This document shows, in pieces, positions 40,325 to 49,900 of a stretch of 64,000 nucleotides of DNA. The stretch's first letter is position 1; each line of letters begins with the position of its first letter. Location: positions 186,001-250,000 of the forward strand of contig NZ_MUHU01000010.1 of NCBI RefSeq assembly GCF_002105195.1, written 5' to 3'. The DNA is from Derxia lacustris (GTDB taxonomy: Bacteria > Pseudomonadota > Gammaproteobacteria > Burkholderiales > Burkholderiaceae_E). Both the position numbers and the translations under genes were made by a program. The notes beneath the pieces were generated by a model that did not search any database, was not told where the DNA came from, and saw only the letters and a program-made list of their open reading frames with translations.

Positions 40325-41338
40325 ATGGCTGAGCACTTTCTGTCGCAGGACGAGGTCGATGCACTGCTCGACGGCGTCAACGGCGCCGATGCGGAGGACG
40401 AGGCGGCACCGGTCGGTGCGATCCGCGACTACGACATCGCGAGCCAGGAACGCATCGTTCGCGGCCGCATGCCGACGCTCGAAATCATCAACGAGCGCTT
40501 CGCCCGCAACCTGCGCGTCGGGCTGTTCAACTTCATGCGCCGCTCGCCCGAGCTGTCGATCGGGCCGGTGCGGGTCATCAAGTACAGCGCCTTCCTGCGC
40601 GAGCTGATGGTGCCGACCAACATCAACATCGCCTCGGCCAAGTCGCTGCGCGGCTCGGGGCTGTTCGTGTTCGAGCCGACGCTCGTGTTCGGCGTGATCG
40701 ACACGCTGTTCGGCGGCGGCGGCCGCTTTCATACCCGCATCGAGGGCCGCGACTTCACCCTCACCGAGCAGCGAATCATCCTGCGCATGCTCGAAGTGGT
40801 GTTCAACGAATACCAGAAGGCCTGGGCGCCGGTGTTCCCGCTCGAATGGATCTATTCGCGCGCCGAGATGCACACCCAGTTCGCCAATGTGGCGACGCCG
40901 TCCGAGATCGTGGTGGCCACGTCGTTCCGCATCGAGTTCTCGGATGCGGCGACCGGCTCGATCCACATCTGCCTGCCCTACGCGATGCTCGAACCGATTC
41001 GCGACCTGCTCTACAACTCGGTGCAGGGCGACGCGGCCGAACCCGATCACCGCTGGCTCGCGCTGCTGTCGCGCCAGGTGCAGGACGCAGAGGTCGAGCT
41101 GACCGCCGTGCTCGGCCACGCCCGCATGGCGGTGCGCGACATGCTGAAGATGAAGGTCGGCGACATCGTCCAGTTCGACATGCCCGAGCAGGTGAGCATG
41201 GAGGTCGATCACGTACCGGTCTTCAGCGGCAGCCACGGCACCTTCAACGGCCATTACGCGGTCCGCGTCAAGCGGATGCTGAGCCTCGAACGCAACGCGA
41301 AACCCGAAGAACTCCACGGCAAGAAAAGGCAATCATGA
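40325..41338 (+). CDS. fliM: Flagellar motor switch protein FliM
   Basis: FliM is the C-ring protein that binds CheY-P and couples it to rotation switching. The 337-residue protein begins with the CheY-binding FLSQDEVDALLDGV motif and continues with the CheC-like middle domain (ERFARNLRVGLFNFMRRSPELSIGPVRVIKYSAFLRELMVPTNINI, FGGGGRFHTRIEGRDFTLTEQRII). The C-terminal SpoA domain is intact (LGHARMAVRDMLKMKVGDIVQFDMPEQVSM). The stop overlaps the fliN start by four bases. Confidence 0.98.
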   Translation: MAEHFLSQDEVDALLDGVNGADAEDEAAPVGAIRDYDIASQERIVRGRMPTLEIINERFARNLRVGLFNFMRRSPELSIGPVRVIKYSAFLRELMVPTNINIASAKSLRGSGLFVFEPTLVFGVIDTLFGGGGRFHTRIEGRDFTLTEQRIILRMLEVVFNEYQKAWAPVFPLEWIYSRAEMHTQFANVATPSEIVVATSFRIEFSDAATGSIHICLPYAMLEPIRDLLYNSVQGDAAEPDHRWLALLSRQVQDAEVELTAVLGHARMAVRDMLKMKVGDIVQFDMPEQVSMEVDHVPVFSGSHGTFNGHYAVRVKRMLSLERNAKPEELHGKKRQS

Positions 41339-41754
41339 GCGACATCGATCCCGATACCGGCACGCCCGCCGAGGACGACTGGGCCGCCGCGATGGCCGAG
41401 CAGGCCGCCGCCGCCGGCCTGACCACCTCGGCCGCCGAGGCCGCCGCCGCCGCCGGCATCCTCACGCCGGGCGGCGTGGTCTCGGGCACCGCCAACGACA
41501 TCGAAATGATCATGGACATCCCGGTCCAGCTCACGGTGGAGCTGGGCCGCACGCGGATTCCGATCAAGAACATCCTGCAACTGGCCCAGGGCTCGGTCAT
41601 CGAGCTGGATGCGCTGGCCGGCGAGCCGATGGACGTGCTGGTCAACGGCTGCCTGATCGCCCAGGGCGAGGTGGTGGTGGTCAACGAGAAGTTCGGCATC
41701 CGGCTGACCGACATCGTCACGCCGTCCGAACGCATGCGCCGCATGAGCCGCTGA
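41335..41754 (+). CDS. fliN: Flagellar motor switch protein FliN
   Basis: FliN is the C-ring subunit that also docks the export ATPase complex. The 139-residue protein has a variable acidic then Ala-rich N-terminal 55 residues and the conserved SpoA domain (IMDIPVQLTVELGRTRIPIKNILQLAQGSVIELDALAGEPMDVLVNGCLIAQGEVVVVNEKFGIRLTDIV). The ATG at 41335 overlaps the fliM stop (ATGA); the longer open frame to 40846 is another-frame read-through of fliM. fliO follows after nine bases. Confidence 0.97.
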   Translation: MSDIDPDTGTPAEDDWAAAMAEQAAAAGLTTSAAEAAAAAGILTPGGVVSGTANDIEMIMDIPVQLTVELGRTRIPIKNILQLAQGSVIELDALAGEPMDVLVNGCLIAQGEVVVVNEKFGIRLTDIVTPSERMRRMSR

Positions 41755-41763
41755 AGGAACACG

Positions 41764-42108
41764 ATGGATGCTTCTTATTCGCCGTGGACTTCGGTGCTCG
41801 CGCTCGGCCTGGTGCTGGCGCTCATCGTCGGCCTGGGCTGGCTGCTGCGCCGGCTGCGCCTGCCCATGAGCCGCACCGGCCTGCCGATGCGCACCGTGGG
41901 CGCGCTGTCGCTCGGCGCGCGCGAGCGGCTGGTGGTGGTGGAGATCGGCACGCAATGGCATGTGCTGGGCGTGACCGCCGGCGCCATTTCGTCGATCGCG
42001 ACGCTGGCGCGCCCGGAGGCCGACATCACGGATAACGGCACGCCGGCGCCGAACTTCATGGCCCAGCTGTCGGCGCTGCTCAACCGCGCGCCCAACGGCA
42101 AGGAATGA
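41764..42108 (+). CDS. fliO: Flagellar export protein FliO
   Basis: FliO helps FliP assemble in the export gate. The 114-residue protein has one N-terminal membrane helix ([21 protein letters not shown]) and a short cytoplasmic FliO domain ([38 protein letters not shown]). The ATG is at 41764, nine bases after fliN and four bases before fliP. The length is at the short end of the family but the conserved block is complete. Confidence 0.93.
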   Translation: MDASYSPWTSVLALGLVLALIVGLGWLLRRLRLPMSRTGLPMRTVGALSLGARERLVVVEIGTQWHVLGVTAGAISSIATLARPEADITDNGTPAPNFMAQLSALLNRAPNGKE

Positions 42109-42112
42109 CGCG

Positions 42113-43006
42113 ATGCGCTACCTCTCGCTGATGCTGCCGACCGAATCGACCGATGCGCCGCCCGAGCAGCATCCCCACGATCCCGATGCCGCCGAACTGG
42201 CGGCGGCCGCAAGCCGGACACGGCGCCAGCGGCAGCTGCGCCGCGCCGGCCTGGCGCTCGGCCTGCTGGCGCTGATCGCCCTGCCCTTGCTGGCCAGCGC
42301 CCAGACCGCCGCCCCCAGCCCCAGCCCGATCCCGGGCGTGACCGCCACGCCGGGCGCCGGCGGCAGCACCAACTATTCGGTGCCGGTGCAGACGCTGCTG
42401 TTCTTCACCGCGCTCGGCTTCATCCCGGCGGCGCTGCTGCTGATGACCGGCTTCACGCGGATCATCATCGTGCTGTCGCTGCTGCGGCAGGCGATGGGCA
42501 CCCAGACCACGCCGCCCAATCAGGTGCTGATCGCGCTGTCGCTGTTCCTCACGCTGTTCGTCATGGGGCCGGTGTTCGACAAGGTCTATGACGAGGCCTG
42601 GCAGCCCTACACGCGCAACGAGATCAGCTTCGACCAGGCGCTGGCGCGCGCCGAGGTGCCGGTGAAGAAATTCATGCTGCGCCAGACCCGCGAAAGCGAT
42701 CTCGCGCTGTTCGTGCGGCTGGCCCGGGTCGAGCGGCCGCGCACCACCGAGGACCTGTCGCTGCGCATCGTCGTGCCAGCGTTTGCAACCAGCGAGCTGA
42801 AGACCGCATTCCAGATCGGTTTCATGATCTTCGTGCCCTTCATCGTCATCGATCTGGTGGTGGCGAGCGTGCTCATGTCGATGGGCATGATGATGCTGTC
42901 GCCGGTGCTCATCAGCCTGCCGTTCAAGCTGATGCTGTTCGTGCTGGTCGACGGCTGGAACCTGATGCTGGCGTCGCTGGTGGCGTCGTTCGGAGCGGTG
43001 CAATGA
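42113..43006 (+). CDS. fliP: Flagellar type III export gate protein FliP
   Basis: FliP forms the core of the export gate with FliQ and FliR. The 297-residue protein has the conserved [17 protein letters not shown] helix region, [38 protein letters not shown], and the C-terminal helix pair [40 protein letters not shown]. The N-terminus from the ATG at 42113 has about 38 hydrophilic residues before the hydrophobic leader ([18 protein letters not shown]), longer than usual for a signal peptide, so the true start may lie further in. The stop overlaps fliQ by four bases. Confidence 0.96.
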   Translation: MRYLSLMLPTESTDAPPEQHPHDPDAAELAAAASRTRRQRQLRRAGLALGLLALIALPLLASAQTAAPSPSPIPGVTATPGAGGSTNYSVPVQTLLFFTALGFIPAALLLMTGFTRIIIVLSLLRQAMGTQTTPPNQVLIALSLFLTLFVMGPVFDKVYDEAWQPYTRNEISFDQALARAEVPVKKFMLRQTRESDLALFVRLARVERPRTTEDLSLRIVVPAFATSELKTAFQIGFMIFVPFIVIDLVVASVLMSMGMMMLSPVLISLPFKLMLFVLVDGWNLMLASLVASFGAVQ

Positions 43007-43272
43007 ACTCGCAAGGCGTCATCACCCTCGGCATGCAGGCGATGCAGGTCATGCTGATGGTCTCGGCCCCGCTGCTGCTCACCTCGCTGGTCGTGGGCCT
43101 GCTGATTTCCATCGTGCAGGCGGCCACCCAGCTCAACGAGCAGACGCTGTCCTTCATCCCCAAGCTGCTGGCGCTGATCGCGATGATGGCCATCGCCGGC
43201 CCGTGGATGATCCAGACGCTCACCGACTTCCTGCGCCAGGTGATCGAGTCGATCCCGAACGTGGTGAGCTGA
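43003..43272 (+). CDS. fliQ: Flagellar type III export gate protein FliQ
   Basis: FliQ is the two-helix subunit of the export gate. The 89-residue protein has the expected two membrane helices ([23 protein letters not shown] and [22 protein letters not shown]) and the family motif [16 protein letters not shown] between them. The ATG at 43003 overlaps the fliP stop (ATGA). fliR begins ten bases downstream. Confidence 0.98.
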   Translation: MNSQGVITLGMQAMQVMLMVSAPLLLTSLVVGLLISIVQAATQLNEQTLSFIPKLLALIAMMAIAGPWMIQTLTDFLRQVIESIPNVVS

Positions 43273-43282
43273 GCGCGCCCGC

Positions 43283-44050
43283 ATGGTCAGCTTCAGCTTC
43301 GAGCAGGTCTGGAGCCTGATCGTGCAGTTCTGGTGGCCCTTCGTGCGGCTGCTGGCGCTGTTCGGCACGGCGCCGGTGCTGTCGCACAAGGCGATTCCGG
43401 TGCGAGTGCGGGTGCTGGCGGCGCTGCTGATCGCCTTCGTGCTGGCACCGGCGATTCCGGGCGCGGGCACGGTGGCACCGGGCGGCGCGCTGGAAAACGT
43501 GGGCACGCTGCTGCAGCAGGTGCTGGTCGGCAGCGTCATCGGCTTCTCGATGCGGCTGGTGTTTGCGGCGGTGGAATACGCGGGCGATCTGGCCGGCCTT
43601 CAGATGGGCCTGAGCTTCGCCACCTTCGTCGATCCGCAGAACGCGCGTCAGACGCCGCTGCTCGGCAGCCTGCTGTCGCTGATGGCGACGATGCTGTTCC
43701 TCACGCTCGACGGGCACCTGATGCTCATCGCCCAGCTCGCCGAGAGCTTTCGCATCATTCCGATTTCGGGCGACGTGGTCGGCGGCTTCGACCTGCGCGC
43801 GATGGCCGGCTGGGGCTCGGCGCTGTTCGCCATCGGCCTCAATCTGGCGCTGCCGGTGATCGTGGCGATCATGGTCTGCAACACCGCGCTCGGCGTGATG
43901 GCGCGGGTCGCGCCTCAGCTGTCGATCTTCAACGTGGGCTTTGCGGTCACGCTGCTGGTCGGGCTGTTCATGGTGGCGATGATGCTGCCGCTGATCGGCG
44001 CGCCGCTCGACCGGCTGTTCAACGATCCGCTCTGGCTGCGCGCGCGCTGA
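43283..44050 (+). CDS. fliR: Flagellar type III export gate protein FliR
   Basis: FliR completes the FliPQR gate. The 255-residue protein has six predicted membrane helices and the family segments RLLALFGTAPVLSHKAIPVRVRV, GSVIGFSMRLVFAAVEYAGDLAGLQMGLSFATFVDPQ, and NLALPVIVAIMVCNTALGVMARVAPQLSIFNVGFAVTLLVGL. The ATG is at 43283. It is the last gene of fliLMNOPQR, followed by a long hairpin. flhB and flhA are not in the window. Confidence 0.98.
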   Translation: MVSFSFEQVWSLIVQFWWPFVRLLALFGTAPVLSHKAIPVRVRVLAALLIAFVLAPAIPGAGTVAPGGALENVGTLLQQVLVGSVIGFSMRLVFAAVEYAGDLAGLQMGLSFATFVDPQNARQTPLLGSLLSLMATMLFLTLDGHLMLIAQLAESFRIIPISGDVVGGFDLRAMAGWGSALFAIGLNLALPVIVAIMVCNTALGVMARVAPQLSIFNVGFAVTLLVGLFMVAMMLPLIGAPLDRLFNDPLWLRAR

Positions 44051-44060
44051 GGCCGCACGC

Positions 44061-44101
44061 AACAAGGCCGTGCCGAGCATGACGCCGGGCACGGCCTTGT
44101 T
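44061..44101. terminator. Long hairpin between convergent fliR and the DUF349 gene
   Basis: Perfect 14-bp arms AACAAGGCCGTGCC (44061-44074) and GGCACGGCCTTGTT (44088-44101) with a 13-base loop, ten bases after the fliR stop. It lacks a T-run on either strand but sits between convergent genes, so a bidirectional terminator role is likely. Confidence 0.6.
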
Positions 44102-44133
44102 GGCTTTGGCACCGCCCTGACGGCGGCAGCCGG

Positions 44134-46803
44134 TCAGCGGCGCGGGCCGTTGTTGTTGCGCGGGCCATCGCGACGGTCGTCGCGGCGGTCACCACCGCGT
44201 CCGCCACGGTCGCCACCGCGATCGCCACGTTCGCGGTCGCTGAAGCCGCCGGCCGGCACGCGCGGCGGCGGATTGGCAACCCATTCGTTCTTGGCGGTGA
44301 TGAGCGCTGCCAGCCGCCGCGCCACGGCGGCACCGGTGCCGGCGATGGCGACCAGCCGCTGCAACTGCGCCGCCGGATCCTCGATGGCGGTGCGGTGCTT
44401 GAGCCGGTTGGCCAGCATCTCGAATTGCAGACGCTTGCGGTCGGCCTCGGCTTCGGCCGGACTGGCGACGCCGGCTTCGAGCTCAAGCGCAATCAGGTCG
44501 CGGGCAATGCCCTGGGTCACCTCGGCCGACGGAGCTGCCACCGGTGCTGCCGGCGTCGCGGCCAGCTCAACGGCGGCCGCGCCCGGATCCTCTTCCGAGG
44601 TGGACGCTTCGGCCGCCGCAGCCGCGAGCGGCTTGAGCGCATTGAAACGACCGGCCAGCGCGCGTTCGAGCTTGCCGGCGTTGCCCAGCTCGCTCCAGCG
44701 CGTGCGCAGCAGCTCGTCGCCGGGCGCCGCCTCGATCTTGACGATGAGCTCGACCTTGTCGCGCGCCGCCTTGACGGCATCGCGGAAGCCGCCCTCGACC
44801 GCCTTGCGCTGGTCGCGGCGCTCGCTGTCCTGCGTCTTGCGCTCGGTCTGCTGGGCGTCGCGCTCGGCCTTGAGGCTGGTCGCGTAGGCGTCGCAGGCGG
44901 CGCGGAACTCGGTCCACAGCGCCTGTTCCTGGCTGCGCGGCAGCGGCACCTGCTGGGCATGGCGCTGCCATTCCTCCTGCAACACCTTGAGCGGGCCGAA
45001 GCCGCCGCGCTGCTCGCCCTCGGCGAGCTTCTTGGCGCGTTCGATCAGGTCGCGGCGCACCGCGAGTTCGCCCTTGCGGGTCTCGTCGAGCGGCGCATGC
45101 AGGCGGGCCAGCACGGCGTCGAAGCGCTCGGCCAGCTTGCGCTGGTCGGCACGGTGACGTTCGAGCGGGCCGAAGCCGAACCAGTGGCGGCGCGCGCTGT
45201 CGGTCGCGGCGGCGACCGGCTTCCAGTCGATCGGCTGGTCGGCGGCGCGGGCTTCGTCGAGCGCGACGGCGCGCGCTTCGAGTTCGACCAGCAGCGCTTC
45301 GCGCTTGCTGGCGATCTCGGCGCGCTTGCCGGCCAGTTCGGCAAAGTGGGCGGCGGCCGGCGCATAGGCCTTCTCGCAGGCTTCGTCGAACTTGCGCCAC
45401 AGCCAGCCCGGCGCGCCCTGGCGCGATTCGGAGTCGATGGCCTTCCAGCGGTTGCGCAGCGTCTGCACCGCCTTGGCGCGGGCTTCGGGCGCGACTTCGG
45501 TCTCGGCCAGATGCAGGGCTTCAGCGAGCAGGCCGTCGCGCACCTGTTCGGCGCCAAAGCGTTGCCAGCCGCGCAGCTCGGCGAGCCGGGCCTGGGCGCG
45601 GCGCCACGGCGCGGCGGCCTTGCGCGGCAGGCGGTAGGCGCCGATGGCGGCCTCGACCAGCTTGTTTTCCTCGATGGCCTGCTCGATCTGGCCGTCCTCG
45701 ACCATCTTGAGCAGCGCCTCGATGCGCGGCACGAGGGCGTCGGCCTCTTCCTGCGGCAGCGGCGGCGGCAGGTCTTCCTCGGCCTTGGCCTTGGCGGCGG
45801 CGCGCTCGGCCTTGGCTTCGGCCTTGGTGCGTTGCGGCTTGGCCGGCGCGTCGGCAGCGGGCGCGGCGTCGGTGGCGGCTTCGGGCGTTTCGGCGCTGCC
45901 GTTGGCGGCGGTCTCGGTCGGCTCGGCGGCACCGGCTTCGGCGGCGACTGCGTCGGTCGGAGCAGCTTCTGTCGGTGCGGCGTCAGCGGTGGCGCCGGTC
46001 TCGGCCGCTTCGGCGGCGGGAGCGGCGTCGGCTTCAGCAGCCGGCGCGGCGGCTTCGGCCGGAGCTTCGACCACGAGCGCCTCGACCACCGGCAGCGCAG
46101 CACGCCGCTCGGCGACGACGCCGGGCAGCGCCTCGGCCGACGTGGCGAGCGCGCTCATCAGCGTCGACGGTACCGATTGCGACTCGGGCGCCTGGCCGAT
46201 CTCGGCGACGCGGGTCGCGATGTTGGCCAGCTCGGCCTCGACCTGCTCGGCCGTCATCTGCACCAGCGCGTCGGGCGCAGCGTCGATCAGGGCTTGCAGA
46301 TCGCGCACATCGCGTTGCAGCTGGGCCCGCGCGATCAGCCGCGATTCGAGCGTCTGGCGCGCCTGCTGGAAGCGTTCGACCCAGGGCGTGCCGGCCACAT
46401 GCGGCGCGGTGACGGCCCAGGCGCGGTCGAGCTCGGACACGCGGTTGTTGGCCGGCACCGGCGACGCGGCCAGATCCTCGATGGCCACCGCGATGCGCTC
46501 GGCATCGGTGAGCGCCTTGCCCGCGTCGCGGGTGGCGCGCAGCCGGGCGCTGGCGGCCTTGTACACGCGCTTGTCGTGATCGCCGGCCCAGCGCTGCACC
46601 TTCTTGAGCGCTTCTTCGCTGGTGAGCCGGGCGACCGCCGATTCGCGCAGGTTGGAGGCATGTGGACCGCAGGCCACCTCGACCAGCCGGTCTTCGTCGA
46701 AGCCGGCGAGATCGGCGGTGGTGAGGGCGGGCGACGGTGCGGCGGCGGGAGCGGCCGCTTCGGGCTTGTCGCCCGGGGAAGAACGTTTGAACCAGCTGAC
46801 CAT
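44134..46803 (-). CDS. DUF349 domain protein with Arg/Gly/Asp-rich tail
   Basis: An 889-residue soluble protein. After a short N-terminal SWFKRSSPGDKPEAAAP, residues ~30-230 are helical. An Ala/Glu/Pro-rich low-complexity insert lies near 230-350. The remaining helical part carries DUF349-type repeats, seen as repeated W-(R/K)-aromatic segments (RNRWKAIDSES, WRKFDEACEKAYA, HWFGFGPLERHRADQ, LQEEWQRHA, WTEFRAACDAY, LRTRWSELGNAGK). The tail is dense in Arg, Gly and Asp (RGDRGGDRGGRGGDRRDDRRD), resembling RGG-type nucleic-acid-binding tails. The biochemical function of the family is not settled. The ATG at 46803 is used; a longer frame to 46860 lacks support. It lies downstream of tamB on the same strand. 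Confidence 0.85.
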   Translation of the reverse strand: MVSWFKRSSPGDKPEAAAPAAAPSPALTTADLAGFDEDRLVEVACGPHASNLRESAVARLTSEEALKKVQRWAGDHDKRVYKAASARLRATRDAGKALTDAERIAVAIEDLAASPVPANNRVSELDRAWAVTAPHVAGTPWVERFQQARQTLESRLIARAQLQRDVRDLQALIDAAPDALVQMTAEQVEAELANIATRVAEIGQAPESQSVPSTLMSALATSAEALPGVVAERRAALPVVEALVVEAPAEAAAPAAEADAAPAAEAAETGATADAAPTEAAPTDAVAAEAGAAEPTETAANGSAETPEAATDAAPAADAPAKPQRTKAEAKAERAAAKAKAEEDLPPPLPQEEADALVPRIEALLKMVEDGQIEQAIEENKLVEAAIGAYRLPRKAAAPWRRAQARLAELRGWQRFGAEQVRDGLLAEALHLAETEVAPEARAKAVQTLRNRWKAIDSESRQGAPGWLWRKFDEACEKAYAPAAAHFAELAGKRAEIASKREALLVELEARAVALDEARAADQPIDWKPVAAATDSARRHWFGFGPLERHRADQRKLAERFDAVLARLHAPLDETRKGELAVRRDLIERAKKLAEGEQRGGFGPLKVLQEEWQRHAQQVPLPRSQEQALWTEFRAACDAYATSLKAERDAQQTERKTQDSERRDQRKAVEGGFRDAVKAARDKVELIVKIEAAPGDELLRTRWSELGNAGKLERALAGRFNALKPLAAAAAEASTSEEDPGAAAVELAATPAAPVAAPSAEVTQGIARDLIALELEAGVASPAEAEADRKRLQFEMLANRLKHRTAIEDPAAQLQRLVAIAGTGAAVARRLAALITAKNEWVANPPPRVPAGGFSDRERGDRGGDRGGRGGDRRDDRRDGPRNNNGPRR

Positions 46804-46847
46804 GGAAGCGAATGACGTGCGTTGAAGCGGTGATCGGAGGCGGCGGC

Positions 46848-46952
46848 GCAAGGGGCGCACCGGCAGGCGGCAAGGCGCGGAGGGAGCGGAGATTGCGGGC
46901 TGGCGAAGCGGTCGATTATGTCATGCAGCCCATGACCGCCCGCGCCCCTTGC
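46848..46952. repeat. Spaced 11-bp inverted repeat between tamB and the DUF349 gene
   Basis: GCAAGGGGCGC (46848-46858) and GCGCCCCTTGC (46942-46952) are perfectly complementary and 83 bases apart, flanking most of the intergenic space. It could form a long-range stem or be chance in GC-rich DNA. Confidence 0.35.
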
Positions 46953-46961
46953 CGTGGAGAG

Positions 46962-49900
46962 TCAGTCGAAGCTGAAGGTATAGAAGGCATCGATGGCGTT
47001 TTCGTCGCCGGTGGTGGTCTGCACATAGAACTTGCGGCCGATTTCGTAGCGCAGCTTGGCGAAGGTACCGACGCCGCTCAGCGCGCGCTCGAAGGTGAAG
47101 GTGAGCCGCGACGACAGCCGCTTGCCGATGGTGACAAAGGCCACGTCCTGGCTGGTGAGCGAGCTGCCGCGCGCGCTGCTCACCGTGGTGGCCGAGCGGT
47201 TGCCGATCGAGATCGAGTCGAAGCCGATGGCGCTGGCGACGCGCTTGGTCATCGGCACGCCGCTGCTGTCGCTCATCAGCGCGCTGGCGGCGACGCTCAG
47301 GTATTGCAGATCGGAGCGCGAGGCTTCGTCGAGGCCACGGCCGGTGGCGATCCAGCTCAGCCGCTCGGTATCGGACATGGCGGTATCGGAATACAGCTTG
47401 AGCTTGGGATCGCGCGCGGTGCCGCGAATCTCGACGCCGACCGAGACCGGCAGCTCGGGCCGGGTGGCGCGGATGTTGAGATTGGGATTGTCGACCGTGC
47501 CCACGAAGCTGATCGTGCCCTGATCGACCACCAGCCGCTGGCTGTAGGCGTTGTAGCTGCCTTGCAGCACCTCGACCACGCCGTTGGCGCGCATCGGCTG
47601 GCCCGGCCGCACGTCGAAGGCGATGCCGCCACCCAGCTGGGCCTCGGCGCCATAGCCCTTGACGCGGAAGTTGTTGCCGAGGTCGAAGCGCAGATTGGCG
47701 GTGAGCGGCAGCGCCTCGCGCCGCGCCTCGGCCGATTGCGCCTCGTGTTCGAGCAGCCGGTCGGCAGCCGGATCGGCCTCGCTGACGATGACCACATCGC
47801 CGCCGAGCTTGGGCGCGAAGGCATCGCCGAGAGTGATGCTGGCCGAGTCGGCGCGCAGCCCGCCGATCACGCGCGCCGCGCCGTTGTCGAGCGTCAGCTC
47901 GATCGCGCCGCTGGCGGCCATCTGATAGTTGGGATCGTTGCTCGCATCGAGCTGGTCGGCGCGCAGCGTGATGCTGCCGTTGGGCCGCTGGTCGATGAAG
48001 CGGATGCTGCCGCTGCCGCCGAGGCTGCCGTGCCGGCCCTGGAAGCTGAATTCGCGCAGCTCGGCCCGATCCTCGGTGAACACCACGGTCACCCGGCCCT
48101 GGTCGAGCCGGGCGCGCGGCTTGAGCAGCCGCAGCGCGATGTTCTCGCCGCGCAGTTCGCCGGCCAGCCGCGGCTGGGCAAAGGTTCCCTTGGCGGTCGC
48201 GTCCATCGTCACCAGACCGTCGGCCGTCACCGGCGAATCTGACGACAGCGTGAGCCAGGCGAAGGACTTGAGCTCGCCGCGCACCCGGGCGTCGAGCGGC
48301 GCGTCGGGCGTGATGCGCAGCTTGCCGTCGAGGCCGGCGAGCGTGGTCGCAAAGCTGGCGTCGAAGCGGCCGGCGCGCGCCGACTCGAAGTCGAGCCGCG
48401 ATTCGATGCGGTTGGCCGTGGCCTTCAGATCGAGCGCCAGCCGCGAAATGCCGAGCGCGCCCTTGGCCGAGTTGATGACCCAGACATCGCCGTCGCTGCG
48501 CTCGATGCGCGCCGTGCCGTTGAGCTGGCCGTCGGGCAGCGTGCCGATGTCCCAGCGCCCGTCGAGCGCCAGCGTGGCGCGCGGCAGCATGTCCTTCGCC
48601 TTGGGAAACAGCCGCGTGAGCGTGGCGAACGACAGATGGCGCAGGCTGCCGGCGGTCTGAAAACCGCCCGGTCCATGCTCCAGCCGCGCGAGTTGCAGCC
48701 GCGCATCGTCGAGCGCGATGTCGAGCGCCTCGAAGCGCTGGCGCTCGGCCGAGACCTCGAAGCGCGCCGGCGCCGCCAGCTGCATCGCGTACTGGCCGGC
48801 ATTGCTCAGCTTGAGCAGCTGGCCGGCCCAGACCGGATGCTCGTCGGGCCGGGTCGGCGCGCGCAGGCCGGCCGCGATGTCGGCGCTGAACTGCACCGCC
48901 GGCTTCGCGCCGTCGCCGCGCGCCCGCACCGCGATGCGATGGTCGGACGGCTTGCCGGCGACCGTGACCTGGGCGGTCGCGAATGCCTGCTGCGCCACCG
49001 TCACCCGCTCCAGCGCCAGATCGCCGTCGATGCGCTCGGTGTTGGCATTGACCCGGCCGCGCAGGCTGCCGAGCCGCAGCGCATGTTCGCCCTGCCCCAG
49101 CACCAGGTCGTCGCCGGTCACGGCCAGCGTGGTGTCGGGCGCGGCCAGCGTGCCGCCGGCGCTGCCGCGTGCGGTGGCGCGGCCGCCGATCGGCTCGCCG
49201 ACCAGCGCCGCCAGCCGGTCGAGGCGCGGCGCATTGATGTCGACCGCGAGCTTCTTGCCGGCGACGCCGAGCGCGCCGTTGAGCCGCAGCGCGTTCTCGG
49301 CAAAGTTGAGCGTCGCATCCAGATCGTCGACCGACCAGCCGGCCAGCGCGCCGGTGCCGGCCAGCCGGCCGCGCGCCCGGCCCGCCAGCGCCAGCCCGGC
49401 CAGCGTGCTCGGATCGATGCGCGCATCGACCGCGAGCGTCAGCGGCACCGCCGGCTGATTGCCGTGGCGTGCCATGCCGAGCGCGCCGTCGACCTTGACC
49501 AGCCCGTTGAACGAGGAGCGCAGCCAGCCGGCGAGCGGATCGCTCGGGCTCAGCGCGGTGAGGATGCGGCTCGCGTCGAAGCCCTGCATGCGGCCTTCGA
49601 GCGCCAGCGGCCGGCGGCCGTCGAGCCCGACCTTGCCGCTGACGCTGAGCGCGCCGGCGCCGGTGCCGATGCGCAGCTGGTCCACGTCGACCTGGGTCGG
49701 CGCGATGCGGGCATGGCCGGCATAGGCGACCGCGCCGCCGCGCAGATCGATCTGCGCCGTGATAGCCGCGTTCTCGTCCACGTCGATGCGCACCGGGCCG
49801 TCGAGCTTCATCGGCACCGCCAGATCGGACAGGCCGCGCGGATCGAAGCCGCGCGCCACCAGCTCGATGGTTTGCGCGGTGTCGAAATGCGCGCTGCCGC

